Assembly (NCBI RefSeq): GCF_002428305.1
Contig: NZ_DIVJ01000037.1
Coordinates: 38,930-102,929 of the forward strand
Direction of reading: 5' to 3'
DNA: 64,000 nt
Source of the DNA: Flavobacterium sp. UBA6135
Lineage (GTDB): Bacteria; Bacteroidota; Bacteroidia; Flavobacteriales; Flavobacteriaceae
Shown in pieces: positions 8,769 through 17,386 of this stretch. A program made the position numbers and the translations under genes. The notes beneath the pieces were generated by a model. It was not told where the DNA came from, ran no database searches, and was given only the letters and a program-made list of their open reading frames with translations. Within the stretch, counting starts at the first letter, position 1. Each line of letters begins with the position of its first letter.

Positions 8769-9189
8769 ACAATTAGTAGACAAATACTTTGAAGGAAACA
8801 CTACAATTGAGGAAGAGGCAGCATTAAAAAACTACTTCTCTTCTAATGAAGTTGTAGAACACCTGAAACAATACCAACCGTTATTTAGCTATTTACAAAT
8901 TGCTAAAAATGAAACCGCTCCAACAAAATCTAATGTTAAACCCAAAATCCAGTTCAAAAAATGGATTTCAATTGCAGCAGTTTTTGTTTTCATAGCAGTT
9001 TTAACAACGGTTTTGAATTTAAAAACAAATGAGTCAGAAGATTTAGGCACATTCAATGATCCGGAAATTGCATATGCTGAAACCATGAAAGCTCTAAAGT
9101 TGCTTGCAACGAATGTAAATCATGGCATGGAATCTGTAAACTATATTAATGAATACCAACAATCAAAAAATTTAATCTTTAAAAACTAG
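8749..9189 (+). CDS. Putative anti-sigma factor, single-pass membrane protein
   Basis: A 146-residue protein with a cytoplasmic N-terminal part (DKYFEGNTTIEEEAALKNYF, a pattern typical of Bacteroidetes sigma-partner proteins), one membrane helix at about residues 68-88 (WISIAAVFVFIAVLTTVL), and a short external C-terminus. Its ATG lies inside the end of the sigma-factor gene, implying translational coupling. I infer that it binds and restrains the upstream sigma factor; no conserved zinc-binding HxxxCxxC motif of the ZAS type is present, so it belongs to another anti-sigma group or has a different role. Confidence 0.65.
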   Translation: MDWQKIEQLVDKYFEGNTTIEEEAALKNYFSSNEVVEHLKQYQPLFSYLQIAKNETAPTKSNVKPKIQFKKWISIAAVFVFIAVLTTVLNLKTNESEDLGTFNDPEIAYAETMKALKLLATNVNHGMESVNYINEYQQSKNLIFKN

Positions 9190-9194
9190 AAAAA

Positions 9195-9728
9195 ATGATA
9201 AAATTCGTAACAACCGTAGCTCTATTTCTTGTAACAACAGTACTTTTCAGTCAAAGCGTATTTGACAAGTTTGAAAATGATGAAAATGTAACCGCCGTTA
9301 CTGTAAACAAAAAAATGTTTGAAATGATGGGCAAAATGAAAATGGATGCTTCAGACAAACAAGCCCAACAGTTCATGAGTCTTGTAAAAAAATTAGACAA
9401 TTTAAAAGTATTTGTAACTTCAAATGCGAAAGTGACCAATGAAATGAAAACAACCACTGATCGCTATCTAAAAAGTGGCAATTTGGAAGAATTAATGCGT
9501 ATTAACGACAGTGGTAAAAGTGTAAAAATTCATATTAAACCCGGAGCAAAAGACACACAAGTAAAAGAATTGTTTATGTTTATTGAAGGCGGTCCAAAAG
9601 ATAAAGAAACCGTTTTACTTTCATTAACAGGTGATTTTGATTTGAATGACATTTCATTACTTACCGAAAAAATGAATTTGCCGGGTGGTGATGATTTGAA
9701 AAAGGCTTCAACAAAAGGAAAAAAATAA
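9195..9728 (+). CDS. DUF4252 domain-containing exported protein
   Basis: A 177-residue protein with a signal peptide (cleavage near residues 19-20, after LFSQS or just before) and a DUF4252 body: SVFDKFENDENVTAVTVNKK, LVKKLDNLKVFVTSN, and LLSLTGDFDLNDISLL. Function unknown; in Bacteroidetes these genes are often found after a sigma/anti-sigma pair, as here. Only 5 bp separate it from the upstream gene and 3 bp from the next, so it is in the same operon. It is probably periplasmic. Confidence 0.82.
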   Translation: MIKFVTTVALFLVTTVLFSQSVFDKFENDENVTAVTVNKKMFEMMGKMKMDASDKQAQQFMSLVKKLDNLKVFVTSNAKVTNEMKTTTDRYLKSGNLEELMRINDSGKSVKIHIKPGAKDTQVKELFMFIEGGPKDKETVLLSLTGDFDLNDISLLTEKMNLPGGDDLKKASTKGKK

Positions 9729-9731
9729 GCC

Positions 9732-10268
9732 ATGAAAGTTTTAAAAGTTTTAGCTCTGATACTAACGGCAACTCTGGTTTGGAGTTGCCAATCAGAACCA
9801 ACGTTACAAAAATATTTTGTAGAAAACTCAGAATCATCTGATTTTATAGTAATTGATTTAGTCACTAACATGTTAAAAATCAAAACGGAAGAGCTGTCAG
9901 ATAACGAAAAAGAAGCTTTTCAATCGTTAAATAAATTAAACATTTTAGCTTTTAAAAAATCGGATTCTTTAGAAACAAAATACAATTTAGAAAAAACTAA
10001 AGTTGTTGAAATTCTGAAACAGGAAAAATACGAACAATTGATGAAAGTAGGTTCCGGCAGTAGTGGAGCCACTATTTATAGTGTTGGTAATGAAAATACC
10101 ATTGATGAATTTGTAATTTATGGCAATAGTAAAGAAGCGGGTTTTGCTGTTGTTCGCATACTTGGAAATAGTATGAAACCCGAACATTTGATGACGCTAA
10201 TTGAAGTAATTAAGAAAGCTGATATTCAATCGGAGCAACTGAAACCGCTTGAAGCTTTATTAAAATAA
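9732..10268 (+). CDS. DUF4252-type lipoprotein, paralogue of the preceding gene
   Basis: A 178-residue protein with a lipobox (TLVWSC, Cys at about residue 19). The body shares the pattern of the preceding DUF4252 protein (LNKLNILAFKKSD in the place of LDNLKVFVTSN; FAVVRILGNSMKPEHLMTLIE near the end). It is the last gene of the sigma-factor operon and is followed by a strong terminator. One soluble and one lipid-anchored copy in the same operon suggests that they act together at the envelope; this is an inference. Confidence 0.75.
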   Translation: MKVLKVLALILTATLVWSCQSEPTLQKYFVENSESSDFIVIDLVTNMLKIKTEELSDNEKEAFQSLNKLNILAFKKSDSLETKYNLEKTKVVEILKQEKYEQLMKVGSGSSGATIYSVGNENTIDEFVIYGNSKEAGFAVVRILGNSMKPEHLMTLIEVIKKADIQSEQLKPLEALLK

Positions 10269-10282
10269 AAAAAACCTCATAA

Positions 10283-10317
10283 AAAAATCCCGTTTACGAT
10301 TGTAAACGGGATTTTTT
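10283..10317. terminator. Hairpin terminator after the sigma-factor operon (bidirectional)
   Basis: ATCCCGTTTAC (10287-10297) pairs with GTAAACGGGAT (10302-10312) and is flanked by A and T runs. It can serve both the DUF4252 operon and the L31 gene. Confidence 0.9.
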
Positions 10318-10335
10318 ATATTTATAAAAACTAAA

Positions 10336-10587
10336 TTATTTAGCTCTTGTAGCATATTTAGTTTTGAATTTATCAATACGACCTGCAGTATCAATTAATT
10401 TAGACTTACCGGTATAAAATGGGTGAGATGTTCTTGAAATCTCCATTTTAAACACAGGATATTCAACTCCTTCGTGTGTGATTGTTTCTTTTGTTTCAAC
10501 TGTAGATTTAGTAATAAAAACATCCTCGTTTGACATGTCTTTAAAAGCAACTAATCTGTAATTTTCCGGGTGAATTCCTTTTTTCAT
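10336..10587 (-). CDS. rpmE2: 50S ribosomal protein L31 type B
   Basis: An 83-residue protein beginning MKKGIHPENYRLVAFKD, with SRTSHPFYTGKSKLIDTAGR in the second half. These are hallmarks of the type B (zinc-free) L31; the CxxC pairs of type A L31 are absent. It is monocistronic, with a good promoter about 100 bp upstream (10692-10721), giving a leader of around 100 nt that could be regulated, although I recognise no known ribosomal-protein leader in it. Confidence 0.97.
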   Translation of the reverse strand: MKKGIHPENYRLVAFKDMSNEDVFITKSTVETKETITHEGVEYPVFKMEISRTSHPFYTGKSKLIDTAGRIDKFKTKYATRAK

Positions 10588-10691
10588 TTTTCTAAATTAT
10601 TTTTTTGTTATGAGGCAGCTGTTCTGATGCTTTTAATTAAAAAGGTATAAACTGGCTACAACTTTTAAATCTTCATTTTTTTATTGAGGTG

Positions 10692-10721
10692 CAAATTTAA
10701 ATATATTTCAAGAACTGGCAA
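10692..10721 (-). promoter_or_regulatory. Candidate promoter for rpmE2
   Basis: On the minus strand, TTG (10721-10719), a 19-bp spacer, and TAAATTTG (10699-10692) match the Bacteroidetes sigma-ABfr consensus well. Confidence 0.65.
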
Positions 10722-10824
10722 TAACTTTTTTGAATTATTTTTTCTAAAGACGAATTAATTTACAAAATGTAACATTTAATGAATTACAACTACTAATTTT
10801 GGAATAACCTAAACTTAAAAAAAC

Positions 10825-11337
10825 ATGGAAACACAAAAACAATCAATCAAAAGTTTAATTTTTACCTACGGATCTATTTTAGCTTTACTGTCAATTCTTG
10901 TAGCTGTTGTAAAATATGTGATGGGAAGACATCTTGAAAGCAGTGCCATAGACAGTATTTTAGGCCTTATTCTTTTAATAGTATTAGTTGTTTATCCTAT
11001 TCTTCAATACAAAAAACAAAACAATGGAAGAATAAGTTTAAGTGAATCTCTAAAAATTGGCATGGGAGTGGCCGCTGTAGCTGCTGTGTTTTCTGTAATT
11101 TATTTTATCATTTTTGCGAACTACATAGAACCAAACTTTGTGGATGATGTATTAAATGCTGAATTATCCAAACAAATTAAAGCTAACCCCAGCATGTCGT
11201 CAGAAGATTTAGCAAAAGGAATGGAAATGGGAAGAGGTTTTGTTCTTCCAATGTTGTATGGTGGAATTATTATTGTTAATTTATTTTTAGGTTTCCTAAC
11301 TTCATTAATCACAGGATTAGCAATTAAAAAAGACTAA
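10825..11337 (+). CDS. DUF4199 family membrane protein
   Basis: A 170-residue protein with about four membrane helices (residues about 14-32, 44-60, 78-98 and 136-162). The family signature region is an IGMGVAAVAAVFSVIYFIIF helix followed by a soluble acidic/helical loop and a final GGIIIVNLFLGFLTSLITG helix. Function unknown. In related genomes DUF4199 genes commonly precede a dolichyl-phosphate-mannose-type glycosyltransferase, as here (48 bp gap), which suggests a shared transcript. Confidence 0.8.
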   Translation: METQKQSIKSLIFTYGSILALLSILVAVVKYVMGRHLESSAIDSILGLILLIVLVVYPILQYKKQNNGRISLSESLKIGMGVAAVAAVFSVIYFIIFANYIEPNFVDDVLNAELSKQIKANPSMSSEDLAKGMEMGRGFVLPMLYGGIIIVNLFLGFLTSLITGLAIKKD

Positions 11338-11384
11338 AATTGAATTGTTCTTTGTATTTTTGAACGCTACATAGACATTCAAAA

Positions 11385-12344
11385 ATGGACATATCCGTTG
11401 TTATACCACTTCTAAACGAAGAAGAATCGATAACTGAACTACAAACCTGGATAGAAAAGGTATTGTCAGCTCACAATTTTTCATATGAAATTATTTTTAT
11501 CGATGATGGTAGCACCGATAATTCTTGGCAGGTCATTGAGGTTTTATCAAAAGAAAATTCAAACGTAAAAGCCATTCGCTTTCTTAAAAATTACGGCAAA
11601 TCACAAGCTTTGCATGCCGGCTTTGCTAAAGCTCAAGGCGATGTCGTAATTACTATGGATGCCGATTTGCAAGACAATCCCGAGGAAATTCCGGAACTAT
11701 ATGATTTAATCATAAATCAAAAGTTTGATTTGGTTTCGGGATGGAAGAAAAAGAGATATGATTCCGTCGTTTCCAAAAACTTACCTTCAAAATTATTCAA
11801 TTGGGCAGCCCGAAAAACATCGGGTGTTCAATTGAATGATTTCAATTGTGGACTCAAAGCCTATAAAAATATCGTAATTAAAAACATTGAAGTTTCCGGA
11901 GAAATGCATCGCTACATTCCGGTTTTAGCCAAAAATGCAGGTTTTTCTAAAATTGGTGAAAAAGTAGTGAAACATCAAGCCCGAAAATACGGTGAAACAA
12001 AATTCGGAATGGAACGTTTTATCAACGGTTTTCTGGATTTAATCACCATTTGGTTTTTGTCCCGTTTTGGAAAACGACCCATGCATCTGTTTGGTGCCTG
12101 GGGTGTGTTGATGTTTTTAATCGGGTTTTCTACTGCAGGTTATATTGGAATTTCAAAACTATATAAATTGTACAATGATTTACCTTATGATTTAGTAGCT
12201 AATAGTCCGTATTTTTATATCTCTTTAACCACGATGATTATTGGAACACAATTATTTTTAGCCGGATTTTTAGGAGAAATTATATTGCGAAGTAAAGAAT
12301 CAAATGAAAATTATAAAATTTCAAACCAATTAAATATGAATTAA
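11385..12344 (+). CDS. Family 2 glycosyltransferase with C-terminal membrane anchor (ArnC/DPM1-like)
   Basis: A 319-residue GT-A enzyme. The N-terminal catalytic domain shows VVIPLLNEEESI, IIFIDDGSTDNSW, and the DXD-type VVITMDADLQDNPEEIPELY. Two membrane helices follow (about residues 236-256 and 272-297). The layout fits prokaryotic polyisoprenyl-phosphate glycosyltransferases, which move a sugar from a nucleotide donor to a lipid carrier at the inner membrane. Donor and acceptor are not predictable from the sequence. Confidence 0.88.
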   Translation: MDISVVIPLLNEEESITELQTWIEKVLSAHNFSYEIIFIDDGSTDNSWQVIEVLSKENSNVKAIRFLKNYGKSQALHAGFAKAQGDVVITMDADLQDNPEEIPELYDLIINQKFDLVSGWKKKRYDSVVSKNLPSKLFNWAARKTSGVQLNDFNCGLKAYKNIVIKNIEVSGEMHRYIPVLAKNAGFSKIGEKVVKHQARKYGETKFGMERFINGFLDLITIWFLSRFGKRPMHLFGAWGVLMFLIGFSTAGYIGISKLYKLYNDLPYDLVANSPYFYISLTTMIIGTQLFLAGFLGEIILRSKESNENYKISNQLNMN

Positions 12345-12383
12345 AAAACTCAAAGCCATTAAAAATTTATAAACGCCAAAATC

Positions 12384-12872
12384 ATGAAATTAGAAATTAT
12401 CCAACAACAGATCATCGAGTTACGAGGTCAAAAAGTAATGCTCGATTTTCATTTAGCCGATTTGTATGAAATCGAAACAAAAGTTCTAAAACAAGCTGTC
12501 AAACGAAATATAAATCGTTTTCCAAATGATTTTATGTTTGAACTCAATAAAGAAGAGTTTGAAAGTTTGAGGTCACAATTTGTGACCTCAAAAAGAGGTG
12601 GCTTGCGTTATATGCCATTTGCCTTTACAGAACAAGGTGTCGCCATGCTTTCCAGTGTTTTAAATTCGGATAAAGCAATCGCCATAAACATTGCCATCAT
12701 GAGAACATTTGTTTCGCTAAGGCAATATGCAATGAATTACAAAGAATTAAGTGATAAAGTAACTGAAATAGAAAAGCAATTTCCTGACATCTATAAAATT
12801 TTAAATTTTTTGATGGATAAAGAAAAGGCAACTTCATCAAAAGAACGAAATAAAATAGGATACAAAAAATAA
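12384..12872 (+). CDS. ORF6N domain protein (phage-related DNA-binding/antirepressor family)
   Basis: A 162-residue protein whose N-terminal 100 residues form an ORF6N domain: EIIQQQIIELRGQKVMLDFH, LADLYEIETKVLKQAVKRN, FPNDFMFELNKEEFESLRSQ, and YMPFAFTEQGVAMLSSVL. The C-terminus is a short helical, lysine-rich tail. The family is found in phage antirepressors and in stand-alone chromosomal copies; no other phage genes are nearby. A perfect 12-bp inverted repeat lies inside the coding sequence at 12566-12592. It sits within 5 bp of the phosphohexomutase gene and is likely co-transcribed with it, an unexpected pairing. Confidence 0.85.
   Translation: MKLEIIQQQIIELRGQKVMLDFHLADLYEIETKVLKQAVKRNINRFPNDFMFELNKEEFESLRSQFVTSKRGGLRYMPFAFTEQGVAMLSSVLNSDKAIAINIAIMRTFVSLRQYAMNYKELSDKVTEIEKQFPDIYKILNFLMDKEKATSSKERNKIGYKK
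12566..12592. promoter_or_regulatory. Perfect 12-bp inverted repeat inside the ORF6N gene
   Basis: TTTGAGGTCACA (12566-12577), a 3-nt ATT spacer, and TGTGACCTCAAA (12581-12592) form a perfect dyad. It encodes the LRSQFVTS part of the ORF6N domain. It may be an operator for the gene's own product or only a by-product of the coding sequence. Confidence 0.5.
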
Positions 12873-12876
12873 TATT

Positions 12877-14604
12877 ATGCACATTCCTGAAAATATCTTA
12901 ACGAAAGTAAACGAATGGTTAACCCCTGTATTTGATGCGGAAACGCACAAAATAATCGAAGAAATGATGACTTCTTCACCGAAAGAATTGGAAGAAAGTT
13001 TCTATAAAAATCTGGAATTCGGAACGGGTGGAATGCGTGGAATCATGGGCGTTGGAACCAACAGGATTAATAAATATACACTTGGAAAAAACACACAAGG
13101 GCTTTCCGATTATATTCTAAAATCGTTTCCAAACGAAGAAACCAAAGTGGTAATTGCCTATGATTGCCGTCATAACAGCGACACATTAGCTAAAGTGGTG
13201 GCCGATGTTTTTTCAGCCAACGGAATTAAAGTCTATCTGTTTTCGGCATTGCGACCTACTCCTATTTTATCTTTTGCTTTGAAATATTTAAACTGTCACG
13301 CCGGAATTGTTTTAACCGCATCACACAATCCACCGGAATACAACGGATACAAAGTATATTGGCAAGATGGCGGTCAATTAGTGCCACCACAAGACGAAGA
13401 AATTATCAAAGTAATTGAAGCATTAAAATACAGCGAAATTAAATTTTCCGCCAACGAAGATTTGATTGAATATATTGATACCGAAGTGGATCAAGCTTTC
13501 ATCAAATCATCTATCGAAAATGCAAGCTTTACTACGCCAAAAACGGCCAAAGAAAATTTAAAAATTGTTTTCACATCATTGCACGGAACTTCCATTACTT
13601 TAGTTCCTGAAACCTTGGCTAAAGCAGGTTATACGGATGTAAATATTGTGAAAGAACAAGAAGTTCCCGACGGAAATTTCCCAACCGTAAAATCACCCAA
13701 TCCTGAAGAACCCGAAGCATTATTGATGGCAACCGATTTGGCGGAAAAAATCAATGCAGATATCGTTATCGGAACCGATCCGGATGGGGACCGATTAGGA
13801 ATCGCCGTTCGAAATTCAGAAGGAAAAATGACATTATTGAACGGAAACCAAACCATGGTCATCATGACCGCATTTTTATTGGAACAATGGAAACGTGCAG
13901 GTAAAATTACAGGAAATGAATTCATTGGTTCAACGATAGTTTCAACGCCAATGATGACAGAAATTGCATCCGGTTATGGCGTAGAATGCAAAGTGGGATT
14001 AACCGGATTCAAATGGATTGCCAAAATGATTAAAGATTTTCCCAACCAAAAATTCATCGGTGGTGGCGAAGAAAGTTTTGGTTATATGGTTGGCGATGCC
14101 GTTCGCGATAAAGATGCGATTGCCGCTACCCTACTCGTTTGCGAAATTGCCGCTCAAGCAAAAGCCGCAGGAAGTACTTTATACCAGGAACTTCTAAACT
14201 TATACGTAGATTTTGGTTTTTATAAAGAATACTTAATTTCATTAACCAAAAAAGGAATTGAAGGAGCCAATGAAATCAAGCAAATGATGATTGATTTACG
14301 CGAAAATCCGTTGAAAGAAATCAATAATCAACGAGTGGTTTGTGTTGAAGATTATCAAAACTCTACCGTTTTAAATTTATTTACCAATGAAATTGAACCC
14401 TTACATCTTCCAAAATCGGATGTATTGATTTATTATTTGGAAGACGGAACCAAAATTTGTGCTCGTCCGAGTGGAACAGAACCTAAAATTAAATTCTATT
14501 TTAGTGTGAATGAACCGCTGGATTCCATAGAAAATTTCAAAATAGTGGAAGCTGAATTAGATCAAAAAATTAAAAACATCGTAGCAGAAATGCAACTTAC
14601 ATAA
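12877..14604 (+). CDS. Phosphohexomutase (phosphoglucomutase/phosphomannomutase family)
   Basis: A 575-residue alpha-D-phosphohexomutase. Four diagnostic loops are present: the phosphoserine loop TASHNPPEYNGYK (Ser149), the metal loop GTDPDGDRLG (Asp301, 303, 305), the sugar-binding loop GGGEESFGY, and the phosphate-binding loop RPSGTEPKIKFY. It interconverts 1- and 6-phosphates of glucose or mannose in the cytoplasm; the length matches the PgcA-type phosphoglucomutases. The stop codon abuts the next gene (MsbA-like) with no gap. Confidence 0.93.
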   Translation: MHIPENILTKVNEWLTPVFDAETHKIIEEMMTSSPKELEESFYKNLEFGTGGMRGIMGVGTNRINKYTLGKNTQGLSDYILKSFPNEETKVVIAYDCRHNSDTLAKVVADVFSANGIKVYLFSALRPTPILSFALKYLNCHAGIVLTASHNPPEYNGYKVYWQDGGQLVPPQDEEIIKVIEALKYSEIKFSANEDLIEYIDTEVDQAFIKSSIENASFTTPKTAKENLKIVFTSLHGTSITLVPETLAKAGYTDVNIVKEQEVPDGNFPTVKSPNPEEPEALLMATDLAEKINADIVIGTDPDGDRLGIAVRNSEGKMTLLNGNQTMVIMTAFLLEQWKRAGKITGNEFIGSTIVSTPMMTEIASGYGVECKVGLTGFKWIAKMIKDFPNQKFIGGGEESFGYMVGDAVRDKDAIAATLLVCEIAAQAKAAGSTLYQELLNLYVDFGFYKEYLISLTKKGIEGANEIKQMMIDLRENPLKEINNQRVVCVEDYQNSTVLNLFTNEIEPLHLPKSDVLIYYLEDGTKICARPSGTEPKIKFYFSVNEPLDSIENFKIVEAELDQKIKNIVAEMQLT

Positions 14605-16431
14605 ATGAATTATTTCAAAAAAATATTTCGCTTTGCGAAACCTTATAAAAAATATGCCTACCTGAATATTTTCTTTAATATTCTCTATGCTTTATTTAGT
14701 GCCTTATCGTTTGTGGCTTTAATGCCAATGATGAGTGTTTTATTCAAAGAAGGCAATAAAATATATGTGAAACCACAATACGAGGGACTTTTCAAAATTG
14801 GAGACTATTTTGAAAATTACATGGCTTATTTCATTACAATTTCTAACGAAAAAAGTGGGGCTCATTATACTTTGACAATAATGATTCTAATAATCATTTC
14901 CATGTTTTTATTAAAAAATATGTTCAATTATTGGGCAATGTATTTTATAACGTATTTGAGAAATGGGGTTTTAAAAGACATTAGAAATGCGATGTATCAA
15001 AAAACAATGGACTTACCTTTAGCCTATTATTCAGAAAAGCGAAAAGGAGATTTGATGGCACGAATTTCATCTGACGTGTTGGAGATTCAACATTCATTTC
15101 TTTCCATCTTGGAATTGATTGTAAGAGAGCCCTTAACCATTCTCTTTACAATTATTACCATGTTTACAATTAGTGTAAAATTGACAATTTTTGTCTTTAT
15201 TTTTATTCCTATTTCGGGATTTATTATTTCCAGAGTGGGAAAATCATTAAAGAAAAAATCAGATAGAGCTCAAAAAGAACAAGGTTATTTTCTCTCTATA
15301 GTTGACGAAACTTTGAGTGGGTTAAAAGTGATTAAAGGTTTTAATGCTGAAACGTATTTCTTTAAAAAGTTCCAAACTTCAACAGATCGTTTCTATAACA
15401 TGTCAAATTCAATTTTACATCGTCAAAACTTATCTTCACCAATGAGTGAATTCTTAGGAATCTTAGTAATTGGTGTTTTATTATTATATGGCGGAAGCAT
15501 GGTTTTGGTTGATAAAACGTTGACCGGAGCTGCTTTCATTGTTTATATGGGATTGGCTTACAATATTCTTACTCCTGCAAAAGCAATTTCCAAGGCATCT
15601 TATGGAGTTAAGAAAGGAGATGCCGCTGCTGAAAGAGTTTTAGCTGTTTTGGAAGAAGAAAATCCGATTATTAGCAAACAAGGTTCGGTTATAAAAAACA
15701 CCTTTGAATCTGCTATCTCCATTGATAATATCAACTTTAGATATGAAGAGGAAAACGTTTTGAAAAACTTTTCGTTGACCGTCCCTAAAGGCAAAACCAT
15801 TGCCCTAGTGGGTCAATCAGGTAGTGGAAAAAGTACCATCGCCAATTTGTTAACCCGTTTTTATGATGTAAACGAAGGAAGTATTAAAATTGACGGTACG
15901 GATATCAGGGATTTCAATTTACAATCTTTACGTGGTTTAATGGGATTGGTGACACAAGATTCTATTTTATTCAACGATACAATTAAAAACAATATTCTTT
16001 TAGGAAAGCAAAATGCTACAGATGATGAAATCATTGAAGCATTAAAAATTGCCAATGCCTATGAATTTGTGAAAGATTTACCTAATGGAATTGACACCAA
16101 CATTGGAGATGCAGGCGGGAAATTATCAGGAGGTCAAAAACAACGTCTTTCCATTGCTCGTGCTGTTTTGAAAAATCCTCCAATTATGATTTTGGATGAA
16201 GCAACCTCCGCATTAGATACAGAAAGTGAAAAATTTGTTCAAGTTGCGTTGGAAAACATGATGCAAAACAGAACATCAATTGTGATTGCTCACCGCCTTT
16301 CTACCATTCAAAAAGCGGATGTCATTGTAGTCATGCAAAAAGGAGAAATCGTAGAACAAGGAACACATGATGAATTGTTAACCAAGAATGGAACGTATAC
16401 TAAATTGGTGATGATGCAGTCGTTTGAATAG
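14605..16431 (+). CDS. msbA: ABC transporter with fused permease and ATPase, MsbA-like lipid exporter
   Basis: A 608-residue half-transporter. An ABC type-1 membrane domain with six helices covers about residues 1-340 and contains a long external loop after the first helix. The ATPase domain shows Walker A GQSGSGKST, the signature LSGGQKQRLSIARA, Walker B PIMILDEATSALD, and the switch AHRLSTI. It probably works as a homodimer that flips lipid A core or other lipids across the inner membrane. The first base follows directly on the stop of the phosphohexomutase gene, so the two are co-transcribed. The exact substrate is an inference from the family. Confidence 0.88.
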   Translation: MNYFKKIFRFAKPYKKYAYLNIFFNILYALFSALSFVALMPMMSVLFKEGNKIYVKPQYEGLFKIGDYFENYMAYFITISNEKSGAHYTLTIMILIIISMFLLKNMFNYWAMYFITYLRNGVLKDIRNAMYQKTMDLPLAYYSEKRKGDLMARISSDVLEIQHSFLSILELIVREPLTILFTIITMFTISVKLTIFVFIFIPISGFIISRVGKSLKKKSDRAQKEQGYFLSIVDETLSGLKVIKGFNAETYFFKKFQTSTDRFYNMSNSILHRQNLSSPMSEFLGILVIGVLLLYGGSMVLVDKTLTGAAFIVYMGLAYNILTPAKAISKASYGVKKGDAAAERVLAVLEEENPIISKQGSVIKNTFESAISIDNINFRYEEENVLKNFSLTVPKGKTIALVGQSGSGKSTIANLLTRFYDVNEGSIKIDGTDIRDFNLQSLRGLMGLVTQDSILFNDTIKNNILLGKQNATDDEIIEALKIANAYEFVKDLPNGIDTNIGDAGGKLSGGQKQRLSIARAVLKNPPIMILDEATSALDTESEKFVQVALENMMQNRTSIVIAHRLSTIQKADVIVVMQKGEIVEQGTHDELLTKNGTYTKLVMMQSFE

Positions 16432-16452
16432 GTTACGGGTTGCGGGTTATAA
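16432..16452. repeat. Short GGGTT-type degenerate direct repeats
   Basis: GGTTACGGGTTGCGGGTTAT consists of three imperfect copies of a 7-bp GGGTT(A/G)C unit directly after the msbA-like stop codon. Confidence 0.4.
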
Positions 16453-16477
16453 ATTAATAAACTTAACAAATAAGATA

Positions 16478-16675
16478 ATGACAAGAACAACATTTACTAT
16501 CATATTTATGATCATTGCATTTGTATTCCTTTATGCAATGGCTCATTTCGAAAAATTGGATTTGCTTGGAAAATTTAGTTTTATTCTAATTTTAGCTGGC
16601 TATACTGCCGGACAATATTCAACAAAATTTCCAAAAGAAAAAGAAAAAGAAAAATCGAACAATCCAAAAATCTAA
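16478..16675 (+). CDS. Small membrane protein, hypothetical
   Basis: A 65-residue protein with two predicted membrane helices (about residues 5-20 and 29-47) and a charged, lysine/glutamate-rich tail (KEKEKEKSN). I chose the ATG at 16478; an upstream start in the same frame would overlap the msbA-like gene. It lies between the exporter and the DUF2971 gene, with 46 bp and 9 bp gaps, so it is probably in the same transcript. I do not recognise the family. Confidence 0.6.
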   Translation: MTRTTFTIIFMIIAFVFLYAMAHFEKLDLLGKFSFILILAGYTAGQYSTKFPKEKEKEKSNNPKI

Positions 16676-16684
16676 AAATCCAAA

Positions 16685-17386
16685 ATGTACATCCATAATC
16701 CAAATATAATTCTCCCAACAGATCAAGATACGATTGTGTGGAAATACTTGGATTTGTCTAAATTTTTGGATTTGTTGCTTTCAAAAAAACTATTCATGTC
16801 AAGGTCGGATAAATTTGAAGACCAATATGAAGGCACTTTTAGCGAACCTACTTATGAAGAAATTCGTAAAATTGCCGAAAACAATCCGAAGTTTTTAGAC
16901 TATTATAAATCACATCGCGAAAAAATTGTGATAAGCAGTTGGCATATTAACGAATATGAATCATTTGCCATGTGGCAAATTTTTACCAAAAACAATGAAG
17001 GTTTGGCCATTCAATCCACCGTAAAACGTTTGCAGGAAGCATTAAAACCGGAAAGAAAAACCGAGCAATTTATTGGCGAAGTCAATTATATTGATTACAA
17101 AAAAGAACACATTCCGTTTAATGATACCTTTTTCCCATTTTTATTCAAAAGAAAAAGTTTTCAATATGAAAGAGAAGTTCGCATCATTTCCGATGTAACG
17201 AAAAACAACATTACTGTGAATGATGGTGTGAAAATTGACGTGGACATCAACCAATTGATTGAGAAAATATACATCCATCCCAAATCAGAAAACTGGTATA
17301 AAAACCTCGTCATCGAATTAATGGAACAACTCGGATTTAATTTTACTATTGAAAAATCAGATTTGGAAAGTGATATTCTGATTTAA
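16685..17386 (+). CDS. DUF2971 domain-containing protein
   Basis: A 233-residue soluble protein matching the DUF2971 pattern: an N-terminal WKYLDLSKFLDLLLSKKLFMSRSDKFED, then SSWHINEYESFAMWQIF, NNEGLAIQST, and late FKRKSFQYEREVRII. The function is unknown; members occur in accessory regions and next to phage or defence genes. Here it follows a small membrane protein and its stop overlaps that of the convergent lipoprotein gene by 4 bp. Confidence 0.82.
   Translation: MYIHNPNIILPTDQDTIVWKYLDLSKFLDLLLSKKLFMSRSDKFEDQYEGTFSEPTYEEIRKIAENNPKFLDYYKSHREKIVISSWHINEYESFAMWQIFTKNNEGLAIQSTVKRLQEALKPERKTEQFIGEVNYIDYKKEHIPFNDTFFPFLFKRKSFQYEREVRIISDVTKNNITVNDGVKIDVDINQLIEKIYIHPKSENWYKNLVIELMEQLGFNFTIEKSDLESDILI

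Noticed and set aside
10588..10691. Ribosomal-protein leader autoregulation of rpmE2
   Set aside because: The leader is about 100 nt, but I could not identify a convincing conserved fold; left as a promoter only.
16685..17386. Defence island around the DUF2971 and ORF6N genes
   Set aside because: The two genes are separated by housekeeping genes and no restriction, toxin-antitoxin or other defence genes are nearby.
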